Source: JALYUA01 sp039931865
Lineage (GTDB): Bacteria > Acidobacteriota > Thermoanaerobaculia > UBA5066 > Gp7-AA6
DNA length: 28,884 bases
Assembly: GCA_039931865.1 (NCBI GenBank)
Contig: JBDTRB010000044.1
Coordinates: 1 to 28,884 of the forward strand
Direction of reading: 5' to 3'
In this document: positions 22,115 to 28,884 of the stretch, piece after piece
Position numbering within the stretch: position 1 is the stretch's first letter
How the letters are laid out: each line of letters opens with the position of its first letter
Translations under genes and position numbers: made by a program
Notes under the pieces: model-generated
Database searches by the model: none
What the model saw: only the letters and a program-made list of their open reading frames with translations
Told to the model about the DNA's origin: nothing

Positions 22115-22822
22115 TCAGCTGGCCACCAGTCGGCCGTCGCGGATTTCGACGCGGCGGTCGGCCCGCGCAGCGGCGGCGTGGGAGTGGGTGGCGAGAACGA
22201 GCGTCACGCCCCGCTCGTGGCGAATCTCATCCAGAAGCGTGAGCACTTGCTCGCCGTTTTTCGAATCGAGATTTCCGGTCGGCTCGTCGGCGAGGAGGAG
22301 CCGTGCGCCGGTCACGAGAGCCCGCGCGATCGCGACGCGCTGCATCTCGCCCCCGGAGAGCTCGTACGGGTGAGCGCCGGCCCGGTGCGCGAGCCCGACC
22401 CGCGCGAGCAGGTCGGCCGCGCGGGCCGAGGCGTCGGTCCGCCCGTCGAGCAGGCGGGGCAGCTCCACGTTTTCGCGGACCGTCAGGTGCGGGAGCAGGT
22501 TGAAGAACTGAAAAACCATCCCGACGTCGCGCCGCCGGTAGAGAGTGAGCTCACGCTCCGAGAGCGCCTCGATCTCACGGCCCCCGACCGAGACCGTGCC
22601 TTCGGTCGCGCGGTCGATCCCTCCCAGGAGGTGCAGAAGGGTCGACTTCCCGCCGCCCGACGGGCCGAGCACTCCCAGAAATTCGCCCGACGGCACGTCG
22701 AGATCGACACCGGCAAGAGCGACGACGGGCTCGGCGCCCCCGTAGACTCTTCGAACCCCGCGGCAGGCGATGGCGGGCGCTGCCGCCCCGAGCGACTCGA
22801 CCGGGACGGCGTGGACAGGCAC
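22115..22822 (-). CDS. ABC transporter ATPase of the LolD/MacB/AttE type
   Basis: The 235-aa nucleotide-binding subunit is complete. Walker A GPSGGGKST has Lys59, the Q-loop is MVFQFFNLLPHLTV, and the signature is LSGGEMQRVAIARAL (from residue 155). Walker B is LLLADEPTGNLD (175-186) and the switch His213 is in LATHSH. The close match to the LolD/MacB subfamily agrees with the FtsX permease downstream. GTG at 22822 is the start; TATCCT ends 7 nt before it and there is no Shine-Dalgarno. It heads a three-gene operon and is divergent from the acyltransferase, with both putative -10 boxes in the 190-bp gap. Confidence 0.95.
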   Translation of the reverse strand: MPVHAVPVESLGAAAPAIACRGVRRVYGGAEPVVALAGVDLDVPSGEFLGVLGPSGGGKSTLLHLLGGIDRATEGTVSVGGREIEALSERELTLYRRRDVGMVFQFFNLLPHLTVRENVELPRLLDGRTDASARAADLLARVGLAHRAGAHPYELSGGEMQRVAIARALVTGARLLLADEPTGNLDSKNGEQVLTLLDEIRHERGVTLVLATHSHAAAARADRRVEIRDGRLVAS

Positions 22823-22829
22823 GGCGGCG

Positions 22830-22835
22830 AGGATA
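22830..22835 (-). promoter_or_regulatory. TATCCT -10-like box, 7 nt before the ABC ATPase GTG
   Basis: The minus strand reads TATCCT, CGCCGCC, GTG. It is another case of the box-to-start spacing seen at several other genes. Confidence 0.45.
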
Positions 22836-22887
22836 TCGGAGGAGCGCTCCCGGAACCCGGCGAACTCAGAGACAGCAGAGAATCGCT

Positions 22888-22893
22888 TATCCT
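22888..22893 (+). promoter_or_regulatory. TATCCT -10-like box for the acyltransferase
   Basis: TATCCT is followed by TCTTCG and then ATA at 22900, in frame with the acyltransferase. If transcription is leaderless here, the message would begin at or near that ATA codon. Confidence 0.4.
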
Positions 22894-23013
22894 TCTTCGA
22901 TAACGAACCTCAGACAGCGTGCTGCGTCTGCCGCCGATGGCGCATCGAATGACAACGCGCTCTCGGAAAGTGCCGCGCCGTCTCATCGCGGAGTCCGGAA
23001 CCTCGGCCTGGAC

Positions 23014-24096
23014 GTGATTCGAAGCTCCGCGATTCTCCTCGTCCTGGTGTCGCATGCGCTGATTTTCTTTTTCCACTGGTCGTACCTGCAGCTTCGGGAA
23101 CTCTTCTACATCACCGGTTTTCTGGGGGTTGAGCTCTTCTTCGTGCTGAGCGGATTTCTGATCGGCAAGATCATTTTGAAAGAGGTGCTCGCCGATTCGT
23201 CGTGGCCGTCGCTGCGGCGCTTCTACCTGCGCCGGTGGTTTCGGACTCTTCCTCCCTATTTCCTGGTGGTCCTGTTCCTGCTCGCGACCGGCAGTCCGTT
23301 TACCTGGCAGAATCTTTTTTTCCTCCAGACCTTCCAGCGCAGAACCATGGAGTTTTTCCCGGTGTCGTGGAGCCTCGCGATCGAGGAATGGTTCTACCTC
23401 TTCGTTCCGCTGCTGCTGCTGCTCGTAGGCGCCGGGAGCCAACCCCATCGACGAGCCAGGCGCGTGCTGATGACCTGCATCGTCGTCATTGGCGCAAGCC
23501 TCGCGGCGCGATGGTTCGTCGTTCGGGCTCTGAATCCGCCTTTTGCGTTCGGTGTGGCTCACCAGCCGCCGCTGCGGATGGACAGCCTCACTCTCGGCGT
23601 CCTCCTGGCGGTTCTCGCGGTGCACTATCCGCGAGGTTACGAATTCCTGGCAAGCCGGCGAAGGCTCCTGTTCCCGCTCGCGCTCGCCGGTATCGCTTTC
23701 ACCGTCGGCTATCAGCTCTTCGTCCTGTACCGGCAATTTCGTGTCGATCAGTCCGTGTACGTTCGAACCGGATTTCTCCTGGTGGTTCCCGTCTTCATCA
23801 GTCTGCTCGTCCTCTCCCTGGAGTCGAGCCACTCACTCAACCGTGAACGCCGCCGGAGCTGGTGGGTGCGGTCGATCGAATTTCTGAGCGTGACGAGCTA
23901 TGCGGCCTATCTGATCCACTCCTCCATCTTCGGTCCCTTGAGCCAACGCGGGGCCAGAGAGGAGAGTCCGGGTCTGGCAGCCGGGTACTGCGTCGCTGCT
24001 TTTTCTCTCACGCTGCTGGCTTCGTACTGCTTTTATCGCTTCTACGAGCGCCCGATCCTTCGTCTGCGCGACCGCGTCACGGCGAGTCGCCGATAG
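23014..24096 (+). CDS. Membrane-bound acyltransferase, family 3 (OafA/YrhL-like)
   Basis: From the first conventional start codon (GTG 23014) the product is 360 aa with about ten membrane segments. Family marks are IRSSAILLVLVSHA with the catalytic His, FFVLSGFLIGKIIL, FYLRRWFRTLPPYFL, WSLAIEEWFYLFVPLLLLLV and YAAYLIHSS. However, the conserved opening RNLGLDVIR begins seven codons before this GTG, so the real start must be upstream. The frame is open and the only start-like codon at the right place is ATA 22900, just behind a TATCCT box, giving 398 aa. The family O-acylates surface sugars or peptidoglycan. The downstream polysaccharide exporter genes suggest a glycan substrate. Confidence 0.88.
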   Translation: MIRSSAILLVLVSHALIFFFHWSYLQLRELFYITGFLGVELFFVLSGFLIGKIILKEVLADSSWPSLRRFYLRRWFRTLPPYFLVVLFLLATGSPFTWQNLFFLQTFQRRTMEFFPVSWSLAIEEWFYLFVPLLLLLVGAGSQPHRRARRVLMTCIVVIGASLAARWFVVRALNPPFAFGVAHQPPLRMDSLTLGVLLAVLAVHYPRGYEFLASRRRLLFPLALAGIAFTVGYQLFVLYRQFRVDQSVYVRTGFLLVVPVFISLLVLSLESSHSLNRERRRSWWVRSIEFLSVTSYAAYLIHSSIFGPLSQRGAREESPGLAAGYCVAAFSLTLLASYCFYRFYERPILRLRDRVTASRR

Positions 24097-24142
24097 ACGG
24101 CCACCCCGCGTCTTGGAAGGCGTGGCCGGGCTGGCTCCGGCC

Positions 24143-24160
24143 CCCGGGTTCCGACCCGGG
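24143..24160 (+). terminator. Hairpin after the acyltransferase gene
   Basis: The arms CCCGGGT and ACCCGGG are perfect with a 4-nt loop, about 47 bp after the stop. No T-run follows; a nonamer repeat begins at the next base. Confidence 0.35.
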
Positions 24161-24196
24161 CGGGTAAATCGGGTAAATCGGGTAAATCGGATAGAT
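24161..24196. repeat. CGGGTAAAT nonamer array
   Basis: Three exact CGGGTAAAT units and one variant (CGGATAGAT) lie in the gap before the Wzm-like gene. The variant unit contains most of TAGATT, a possible -10 box. Confidence 0.85.
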
Positions 24197-24212
24197 TCCG
24201 CGGATCGCTCTC

Positions 24213-25037
24213 GTGTCGAAGTCGTCCGACGTTCGCCCGCGCTTCCTCTCTCCGCTGCTGCGGACCTTCCGGCAGCGGCCCCTCGTCGTCGCATTGACGC
24301 GGCGGGAGCTGTCGGCGCGATACCGGGGGACGGCTCTCGGGTTCGTCTGGTCCCTGGTCAATCCGCTGCTGCTTCTGCTCGTGTACGCGACCGTCTTCCG
24401 GTTCGTGTTTACGCCGCGGGCGGATGTCCGTCCTTACGCGCTCTTCCTCTTCGGCGGCGTTCTCGTCTGGGCGTTCGTGTCCGCGTCCCTGCTCGACGCG
24501 GCGGAGACGTTCCGGGTCAACGGGCCGCTGCTCCGCAAAACGACCGTAGCCCCCGAGGTGTTTCCGGCAGTCGCGGTCGGCGCGCGGTTGAGCCATCTCT
24601 GCCTCGCGCTGCCGGTCCTCGCGCTCGCGATCGTGATCGCGGCGCTGCGGGGATCCGTCTCCCCGGGCGCGGCGCTCTTCCAGCTACCGTTCGTGCTGTT
24701 GCTTCTCGCGGCCACGGTGTTCGGCCTGGCGCTCTCTGTGTCGTCGCTCGCCGTGCATTTCGGGGACGTGCGGGACCTGATCGGCAACCTGCTGACGCTC
24801 GCTTTTTTCCTGACTCCGGTCCTCTACCCCGCGGCGTCCGTTCCCGAGCGGTGGCGGCCCCTCCTCTGGCTGAACCCGTTCGCGGTGTTTTTTTCGGCGA
24901 TTCACGACAGCGCGTTCTTCTTCCGGCCGATCGCCCCCGCCTCCTGGGCAGGCATGGCGCTCACTGCCGCGGCGTCGCTTTTCGCCGGGGGCTGGATCTT
25001 CGACCGGCTGCGGGACTCGATCGCGGAGGAAGCCTGA
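24213..25037 (+). CDS. ABC-2-type polysaccharide exporter permease (Wzm-like)
   Basis: The 274-aa protein starts with GTG at 24213. A short basic N-terminus with LTRRELSARYRGTALGFVWSLVNPLL in sequence is the classic opening of the ABC-2 permeases for O-antigen, capsule and teichoic acid. Six membrane segments follow, with the typical SLAVHFGDVRDLIGNLLTLAFFLTPVLYP block. It forms the inner-membrane channel for export of an undecaprenol-linked glycan. The ATPase gene begins two bases after this stop codon, so the pair is one translational unit. The glycan identity is unknown because no glycosyltransferase lies in the window. Confidence 0.93.
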   Translation: MSKSSDVRPRFLSPLLRTFRQRPLVVALTRRELSARYRGTALGFVWSLVNPLLLLLVYATVFRFVFTPRADVRPYALFLFGGVLVWAFVSASLLDAAETFRVNGPLLRKTTVAPEVFPAVAVGARLSHLCLALPVLALAIVIAALRGSVSPGAALFQLPFVLLLLAATVFGLALSVSSLAVHFGDVRDLIGNLLTLAFFLTPVLYPAASVPERWRPLLWLNPFAVFFSAIHDSAFFFRPIAPASWAGMALTAAASLFAGGWIFDRLRDSIAEEA

Positions 25038-25039
25038 CT

Positions 25040-26287
25040 GTGAGTTCCGAGGACCTGCCCGCCGTCTCCGTCCGCGGAGCGACGAAGCTCTACCGGCGGT
25101 ACGGCCGGAAGCGCTCGGTCGGGACGCTGAAGACGGCGCTTCTCTCCGGATCGGCGGGCAGGGCACTCGCATCCGACGCGACCGTGCCCGCGCTGACCGA
25201 CGTTTCTTTCGAGGTCGCCCCCGGCGAGACGGTAGGGATCATCGGATCGAACGGCTCGGGGAAATCAACGCTCTTGAAGCTCCTCGCGGGAATCCTGCGA
25301 CCGACGAGCGGAGAGGTGGAGGTCCGGGGGAGGCTCGCGGCCCTGCTCGAACTGGGCGCGGGCTTCCACCCGGAGCTGTCGGGCCGGGAGAACGTCGAGA
25401 TCGCCGGCCTCCTCCTCGGCCTGTCGAAGGGCGAGATTGCCCGGCGCTTCGACGACATCGTGCGTTTTGCCGAGCTCGAAGAGTTCCTGGACGCGCCGCT
25501 CCGCACCTACTCCTCCGGGATGGCCGTCCGCCTCGGTTTCTCGATCGCTGCGCACAGTGACCCCGACGTCCTGCTGGTCGACGAGGTGCTCGCGGTCGGA
25601 GACGAGGCGTTCGCGCATCGGTCCGTGGAAAAATTCGCCGAGTTCGAAAAGGCGGGGAAGACGATTCTGCTGGTATCGCACGACCTGTCTCTCGTCGGGG
25701 CGCGCTGCGGGCGCGCGATCTGGCTGGACGGGGGGCGGCTCGTCGCCGACGGTCCGGCCGCAGAGACGGTGGCGCGTTACCGCGAAAGCGTTGCCGAGCG
25801 CGAAGGCGAGAAGCGGCTGGTTCCAGGCGCCGGGTCGCCCGCGGTCTCGATCGGCTCGGGGCGTGCGCGCATCATCGCGGTCCGCATGGTCGACGGAAGA
25901 GGCCGTCCGAGCGGCCGGCTCCGCTCCGGGGAGCCCGCAGCGATCGAGATGGACGCCCGGGCGGATCCGGCCCTGCGCGATTTCGTTTTCGGATTCGCGA
26001 TCTCGACCGTGTCCGGTCAGATCGTCTTCGGGTCCAACACCGCCCTGGACGGTTTGACCGGCGAGGCCTTCACGGGCGAAACGCGTGTGCGGCTGGACAT
26101 TCCGGTCCTCGCTCTCGCTCCCGGCGTGTACTCGCTCGACGCCGCGGTGCACGCGATCGACGGCGCGCCCTACGATTACCGCCGCGACGTGCTCCGTTTC
26201 GAAGTGACCTCCGAGACCGCGTCCGGGGGCGTCTGGAGCCCGCGCCGCCGGTGGCGGGTGGAGGGCGGCGTGCGGTGGAAGGAATGA
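25040..26287 (+). CDS. ABC-2 polysaccharide exporter ATPase with C-terminal glycan-recognition domain (Wzt-like)
   Basis: The product is 415 aa from GTG 25040, with GGAGGA upstream inside the permease end. The ATPase part (residues 1-235) has Walker A GSNGSGKST with Lys75, the signature YSSGMAVRLGFSIAA (157 on), Walker B VLLVDEVLAVGD and His214 in LVSHD. The remainder (about 260-400) is a beta-sandwich domain (AAIEMDARADPALRDFVFGF in sequence, then PVLALAPGVYSLDAAVHA). This matches the Wzt C-terminal domain that binds the non-reducing end of a terminated O-polysaccharide. It implies export of a finished, end-capped glycan. Its stop overlaps the next start (ATGA). Confidence 0.94.
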   Translation: MSSEDLPAVSVRGATKLYRRYGRKRSVGTLKTALLSGSAGRALASDATVPALTDVSFEVAPGETVGIIGSNGSGKSTLLKLLAGILRPTSGEVEVRGRLAALLELGAGFHPELSGRENVEIAGLLLGLSKGEIARRFDDIVRFAELEEFLDAPLRTYSSGMAVRLGFSIAAHSDPDVLLVDEVLAVGDEAFAHRSVEKFAEFEKAGKTILLVSHDLSLVGARCGRAIWLDGGRLVADGPAAETVARYRESVAEREGEKRLVPGAGSPAVSIGSGRARIIAVRMVDGRGRPSGRLRSGEPAAIEMDARADPALRDFVFGFAISTVSGQIVFGSNTALDGLTGEAFTGETRVRLDIPVLALAPGVYSLDAAVHAIDGAPYDYRRDVLRFEVTSETASGGVWSPRRRWRVEGGVRWKE

Positions 26288-27012
26288 AGGTGGAGAAGCC
26301 GCTCGAAAGCCCCTCGAAGCTTCGCACTTTTCTGCGCCGCCGGTTCACGCGCGAGGGCACTCTCGGTCTCTACATGACGGTCGGTTTCCTGTTCTCCGCC
26401 GTTCTCGTCGTGCTTCTCTCCCTGATGTTCGACGAGGTGACTGAGCTGCCCGGCCCGCTCGATATCGACCGCTCGGCGACGATGTCGGTGAGGGAGCTTC
26501 AGACCCCGGCGCGAACGAAACTGGTACGGGTGATCACGGATCTGGGCGACTACAGATTCCTCGTCCCGTCCATGCTGATCGCGTCCGGGCTTCTCGCTTG
26601 GAACGGCCGCCGCGTTTCCGCGTTCCTTTTTCTCGGGGCGGTGCTCGGCGGTTGGGCTCTCGAGTCGATCATGAAGATCGCGTTCCACCGGCACCGCCCG
26701 AACCTCTGGCCGCCCCTCGTGACGGAAAAGACCTTCAGCTTCCCGAGCGGCCACGCGACGATGTGCACCCTGTTCTTCGGGGGCGTGGCCGCCCTTGTCT
26801 TTCACGTCACGAAGAAGCGCGCCTGCCGCGTGGCGGCGGTTGCCGCCGCGATCCCTCTGATCCTCGCGGTCGATTTTTCGCGGGTCTACCTCGGCGCCCA
26901 CTGGCTCACCGACGTCGTCGCGGGCACTCTCCTCGGCCTCTTCTGGGTCGTGCTCTGCGCCACCGGCACGGAGTACCTCGCCCGCCGGTCGCCGCGCCGC
27001 ACGGCAAGATGA
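26284..27012 (+). CDS. PAP2-family membrane phosphatase
   Basis: The product is 242 aa from the ATG at 26284, overlapping the exporter stop codon by 4 bp. The three phosphatase motifs are intact: Lys131-x6-Arg138-Pro139 (KIAFHRHRP), PSGH at 154-157, and Ser199-Arg200-x5-His206-x3-Asp210 (SRVYLGAHWLTD). About six membrane segments are present. The family dephosphorylates lipid phosphates; in this position undecaprenyl diphosphate recycling or removal of phosphate from a glycan carrier is likely. It is probably co-transcribed with the exporter genes. Confidence 0.93.
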   Translation: MKVEKPLESPSKLRTFLRRRFTREGTLGLYMTVGFLFSAVLVVLLSLMFDEVTELPGPLDIDRSATMSVRELQTPARTKLVRVITDLGDYRFLVPSMLIASGLLAWNGRRVSAFLFLGAVLGGWALESIMKIAFHRHRPNLWPPLVTEKTFSFPSGHATMCTLFFGGVAALVFHVTKKRACRVAAVAAAIPLILAVDFSRVYLGAHWLTDVVAGTLLGLFWVVLCATGTEYLARRSPRRTAR

Positions 27013-27197
27013 GCCTGGAGCCTTGTTTCCCGTCTGATTGGCTCCAATGACTTAGGAGATTCCTGCTCGCGACAATATAGAGTGCGAGCCCCCACGGGTG
27101 GAACCCCTGAAAGAATTTATGACCAGGTGTCCAACATGGACCCTCTTTCGAGACTTCTTGGAAGTCGTCTGCGACCGCATGCACCGGACGCGCTGAG
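27013..27197. other. Intergenic region with small hairpins, before the surface-protein genes
   Basis: The 185 bp are visibly less GC-rich than the neighbours. TGGAGCC (27016-27022) pairs with GGCTCCA (27040-27046). GCTCGC (27065-27070) pairs with GCGAGC (27084-27089) around an A/T-rich loop containing TAGAGT, a possible -10 box for the next operon. I see no short gene or known riboswitch here. Confidence 0.4.
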
Positions 27198-27932
27198 GTG
27201 ATCGTCAGGGCCGGCCGCGGAGTTGCCACTGTCCTCGCCGGCTTTCTGTTGACCTCTGTGGTCGCTGCCTCCCCTTCGTCCGCCACGTTTGAAGCTCTTC
27301 CGGACCTCAAGGTCGCCGTTCAGCCCGCTTTCTTCAATCCATCCCTCGGCCAGAAAGTCGAAATCTCGGCGGTCCTCCCGAACTCCGCTGTGATTTCCAT
27401 CTCGATCCTCGACCCGGATGGCTTAGTTGTCCGTCATCTCATCTCGCGGAGCCGAGCGCCGCGCGGCCGCCGAGCGTGGGTATGGGATGGCCGCGACGAC
27501 GTTGGTGAGGTTGTTTCCGACGAGGCTTACTCGTTCAAGCTCGACATAGGATCGCGTACCGCCTATTTCCCGGCTTCGGAGAGGCAGCAAGAAATTTCCA
27601 TCGAACGCGCCGAGTTCGACGCTCATCGAGGACTCATCTCGTACGAGTTGCCCCGAGCGTCGCGCGTCAGGATTACTGCCTCCGATGGCGTGCAGGGCGG
27701 GATTTCCCGAGTGATTGTGGATTGGCAGCCGCGGACGGCGGGATCCATCCTCGAGCCTTGGAACGGATTCGATGAGAGCGGGCAAATCAACATTCTGAGC
27801 AGCCGGGAGTCCCGCATTTCCATCGAGGCGCGCGCACTTTCGAAGAATCCTCTCATCGCTCTGGGAAATCGTCGTTTGAACTTTCAGGATCGAAAGGCGA
27901 AGCGAGCGGGCGAGTCGCTGTTGACGAAGTGA
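27198..27932 (+). CDS. Secreted FlgD-Ig-like domain protein
   Basis: The 244-aa protein starts at GTG 27198; the ATG at 27179 runs into a stop after five codons. A signal peptide (VVAASPSSA) is followed by two similar beta-rich domains. The first (about residues 45-125) ends in the FlgD-like motif WVWDGRDDVGEVVSDEAYSFKL in sequence. The second (about 135-215) has PRASRVRITASDGV and ILEPWNGFDESGQI. The WDG-x-(D/N)-x-x-G...Y pattern is shared by the Ig-like domain of the flagellar hook-cap protein FlgD and by many exported bacterial surface proteins. There are no flagellar genes here, so it is more likely an accessory to the large beta-helix protein that starts 8 bp downstream. Confidence 0.78.
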   Translation: MIVRAGRGVATVLAGFLLTSVVAASPSSATFEALPDLKVAVQPAFFNPSLGQKVEISAVLPNSAVISISILDPDGLVVRHLISRSRAPRGRRAWVWDGRDDVGEVVSDEAYSFKLDIGSRTAYFPASERQQEISIERAEFDAHRGLISYELPRASRVRITASDGVQGGISRVIVDWQPRTAGSILEPWNGFDESGQINILSSRESRISIEARALSKNPLIALGNRRLNFQDRKAKRAGESLLTK

Positions 27933-27940
27933 GGTGTTAG

Positions 27941-28884
27941 ATGAAGCCCGCCATTAGAGGCTTCCTTCTTTTATCTCTCCGCACCGCGGCGATCCTGGTG
28001 ATCGCTGCCCTCGCGCTGCCCGGCCCCGTCTCGGCGCAAACGTCAGTCTCCGGAGTCGTTTCGGCCAGTACAACCTGGACGGCGGCCGGAAGCCCTTACA
28101 TCGTGACGGGAGATGTCTACGTGCAGGGGGTCGGAGCGCCGGTGCTGACGATCCAGCCGGGCGTGACGGTGAAGTTCAACGCGAACGCGACGCTGTACAT
28201 CGGCTACAACCCGTCGGGGGGACTCCAGGCGGTGGGGACGGCGGCGCAGCCGATCCTCTTCACGGCCAACACGGCGACGCCGACGCCGGGTTACTGGCGG
28301 GGCATCTGGCTGTGGACTTACGCCGCTGCGACTTCTCAGATTGCGTACGCAACGGTGAGCTACGGAGGCGTGAGCAACAACAACGGCGGGATCAACATCA
28401 ACGGGAGCTCGCCGACGGTCAGCAACGTGACGGTGCAGAACAACATCCATTCGGGGATCACGGTGACGGGCGGGGCGGCGGCGATCAGCAACGTGACTTC
28501 GACGGGGAACCAGTGGGGGATGGTGATGCTGGGGACGACCACCGCGAGCGTGAGCGGATCGAGCCTGACGGCGAACACGGTGGGGGGGGTCTACCTCGCG
28601 GCTCCGGCCAGTCCCTCTCTGAGCGCCATGTCGATCACCAACAACACCGGATGGGCGATGACTCAGGACGGGGCGGTGACGCTCGGGACGGTGACGGGAC
28701 TGACGGCGACAGGCAACACGAACAACGCGATCGAGATCCGGGCATCGAGCCCCGGCGCAAACACGACGTGGAAGAACGTGGGGCTGCCGTTTGCCGTGAC
28801 GGGAGATGTCTACGTGCAGGGAGCGGCGACGCCGGTGCTGACGATCCAGCCGGGCGTGACGGTGAAGTTCAACGCGAACGCGAC
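27941..28884 (+). CDS. Right-handed parallel beta-helix repeat surface protein, 3' end beyond window
   Basis: The ATG at 27941 opens a frame that stays open to the last base (314 codons). The signal peptide ends near PGPVSAQTS. The mature part consists of short strands rich in Thr, Asn, Gly and Val (GGININGSSPTVSNVTVQNN, GITVTGGAAAISNVTSTGN), the pattern of a right-handed beta-helix as in pectate-lyase-like and autotransporter passenger domains. A module beginning VTGDVYVQG, with LTIQPGVTVKFNANA, appears at residue 55 and again 231 residues later. The protein is therefore built from long near-identical modules and could be very large. It is probably an exported adhesin or surface-layer component. 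Codon choice is strikingly monotonous (ACG, GCG, GTG, AAC). Confidence 0.88.
   Translation, partial: MKPAIRGFLLLSLRTAAILVIAALALPGPVSAQTSVSGVVSASTTWTAAGSPYIVTGDVYVQGVGAPVLTIQPGVTVKFNANATLYIGYNPSGGLQAVGTAAQPILFTANTATPTPGYWRGIWLWTYAAATSQIAYATVSYGGVSNNNGGININGSSPTVSNVTVQNNIHSGITVTGGAAAISNVTSTGNQWGMVMLGTTTASVSGSSLTANTVGGVYLAAPASPSLSAMSITNNTGWAMTQDGAVTLGTVTGLTATGNTNNAIEIRASSPGANTTWKNVGLPFAVTGDVYVQGAATPVLTIQPGVTVKFNANA
28103..28191 (+). repeat. 89-bp in-frame repeat, copy 1 (copy 2 at 28796-28884)
   Basis: The two 89-bp segments differ at only about six positions, clustered in four codons, and start 693 bp (231 codons) apart. The second copy runs to the window edge, so the true repeat may be longer. 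Confidence 0.92.
28796..28884 (+). repeat. 89-bp in-frame repeat, copy 2, cut by window end
   Basis: It matches 28103-28191 and begins the second beta-helix module; the repeat continues to the last base of the window. Confidence 0.92.

Noticed and set aside
24113..25039. Extension of the Wzt-like frame through the Wzm-like gene
   Set aside because: The upstream translation is Arg/Ala-rich and shadows the permease; the ATPase homology and ribosome site support the GTG at 25040.
27013..27197. Possible riboswitch before the FlgD-like gene
   Set aside because: Only short hairpins are visible, and no consensus of a known riboswitch class could be matched by eye.

Overview
The window is GC-rich, gene-dense bacterial chromosome, probably from a Gram-negative-type organism. 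It carries an AttH/FtsX/ATPase envelope cassette and a Wzm/Wzt-type polysaccharide exporter. It also carries a MEP-pathway ispH and a multidomain 2-oxoglutarate decarboxylase/dehydrogenase of the Kgd type. These traits, together with intergenic runs of short tandem repeats, would fit an Acidobacteriota-like lineage (for example Thermoanaerobaculia). That placement is an inference from gene content, not from a marker gene. I found no rRNA, tRNA, CRISPR array, insertion sequence or prophage gene.

Layout. 1-2859: 5'-truncated kgd (TCA cycle), followed by a repeat-rich gap to 3215. 3216-9260, minus strand: a small secreted protein, a DECR1-like 2,4-dienoyl-CoA reductase, a secreted S9 peptidase, an aldehyde dehydrogenase and an enoyl-CoA hydratase; the reductase and hydratase suggest catabolism of unsaturated acyl-CoA. 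9490-11587, minus strand: the Mg2+ channel mgtE and a moaD-moaE pair that makes molybdopterin synthase. 11746-16063, plus strand: tetR with a palindromic operator, a four-cysteine microprotein and ispH chained by ATGA overlaps, then an SDR, a CADD-family (self-sacrificing pABA synthase-like) oxidase and a HAD hydrolase. 16115-18479, plus strand: a proline-rich microprotein, an APC amino-acid permease and a small secreted protein. 18496-22822, minus strand: an ABC ATPase, a double-FtsX permease and an AttH-like lipocalin. 23014-27012, plus strand: a membrane acyltransferase, Wzm-like and Wzt-like exporter subunits and a PAP2 phosphatase, which look like a surface-glycan module. 27198-28884, plus strand: a FlgD-Ig-like secreted protein and the start of a large repetitive beta-helix surface protein cut by the window edge.

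Two themes cross the annotation. First, several genes that start transcription units lack a Shine-Dalgarno sequence and instead have a TANNNT hexamer (often TATCCT) 6-10 nt before the start codon, the pattern expected for leaderless transcription. Second, many gaps, and the 3' ends of two coding regions, are filled with degenerate tandem repeats. The unit is 7 bp at six loci and 9 bp (or 27 bp) at three others, and each locus has its own consensus.
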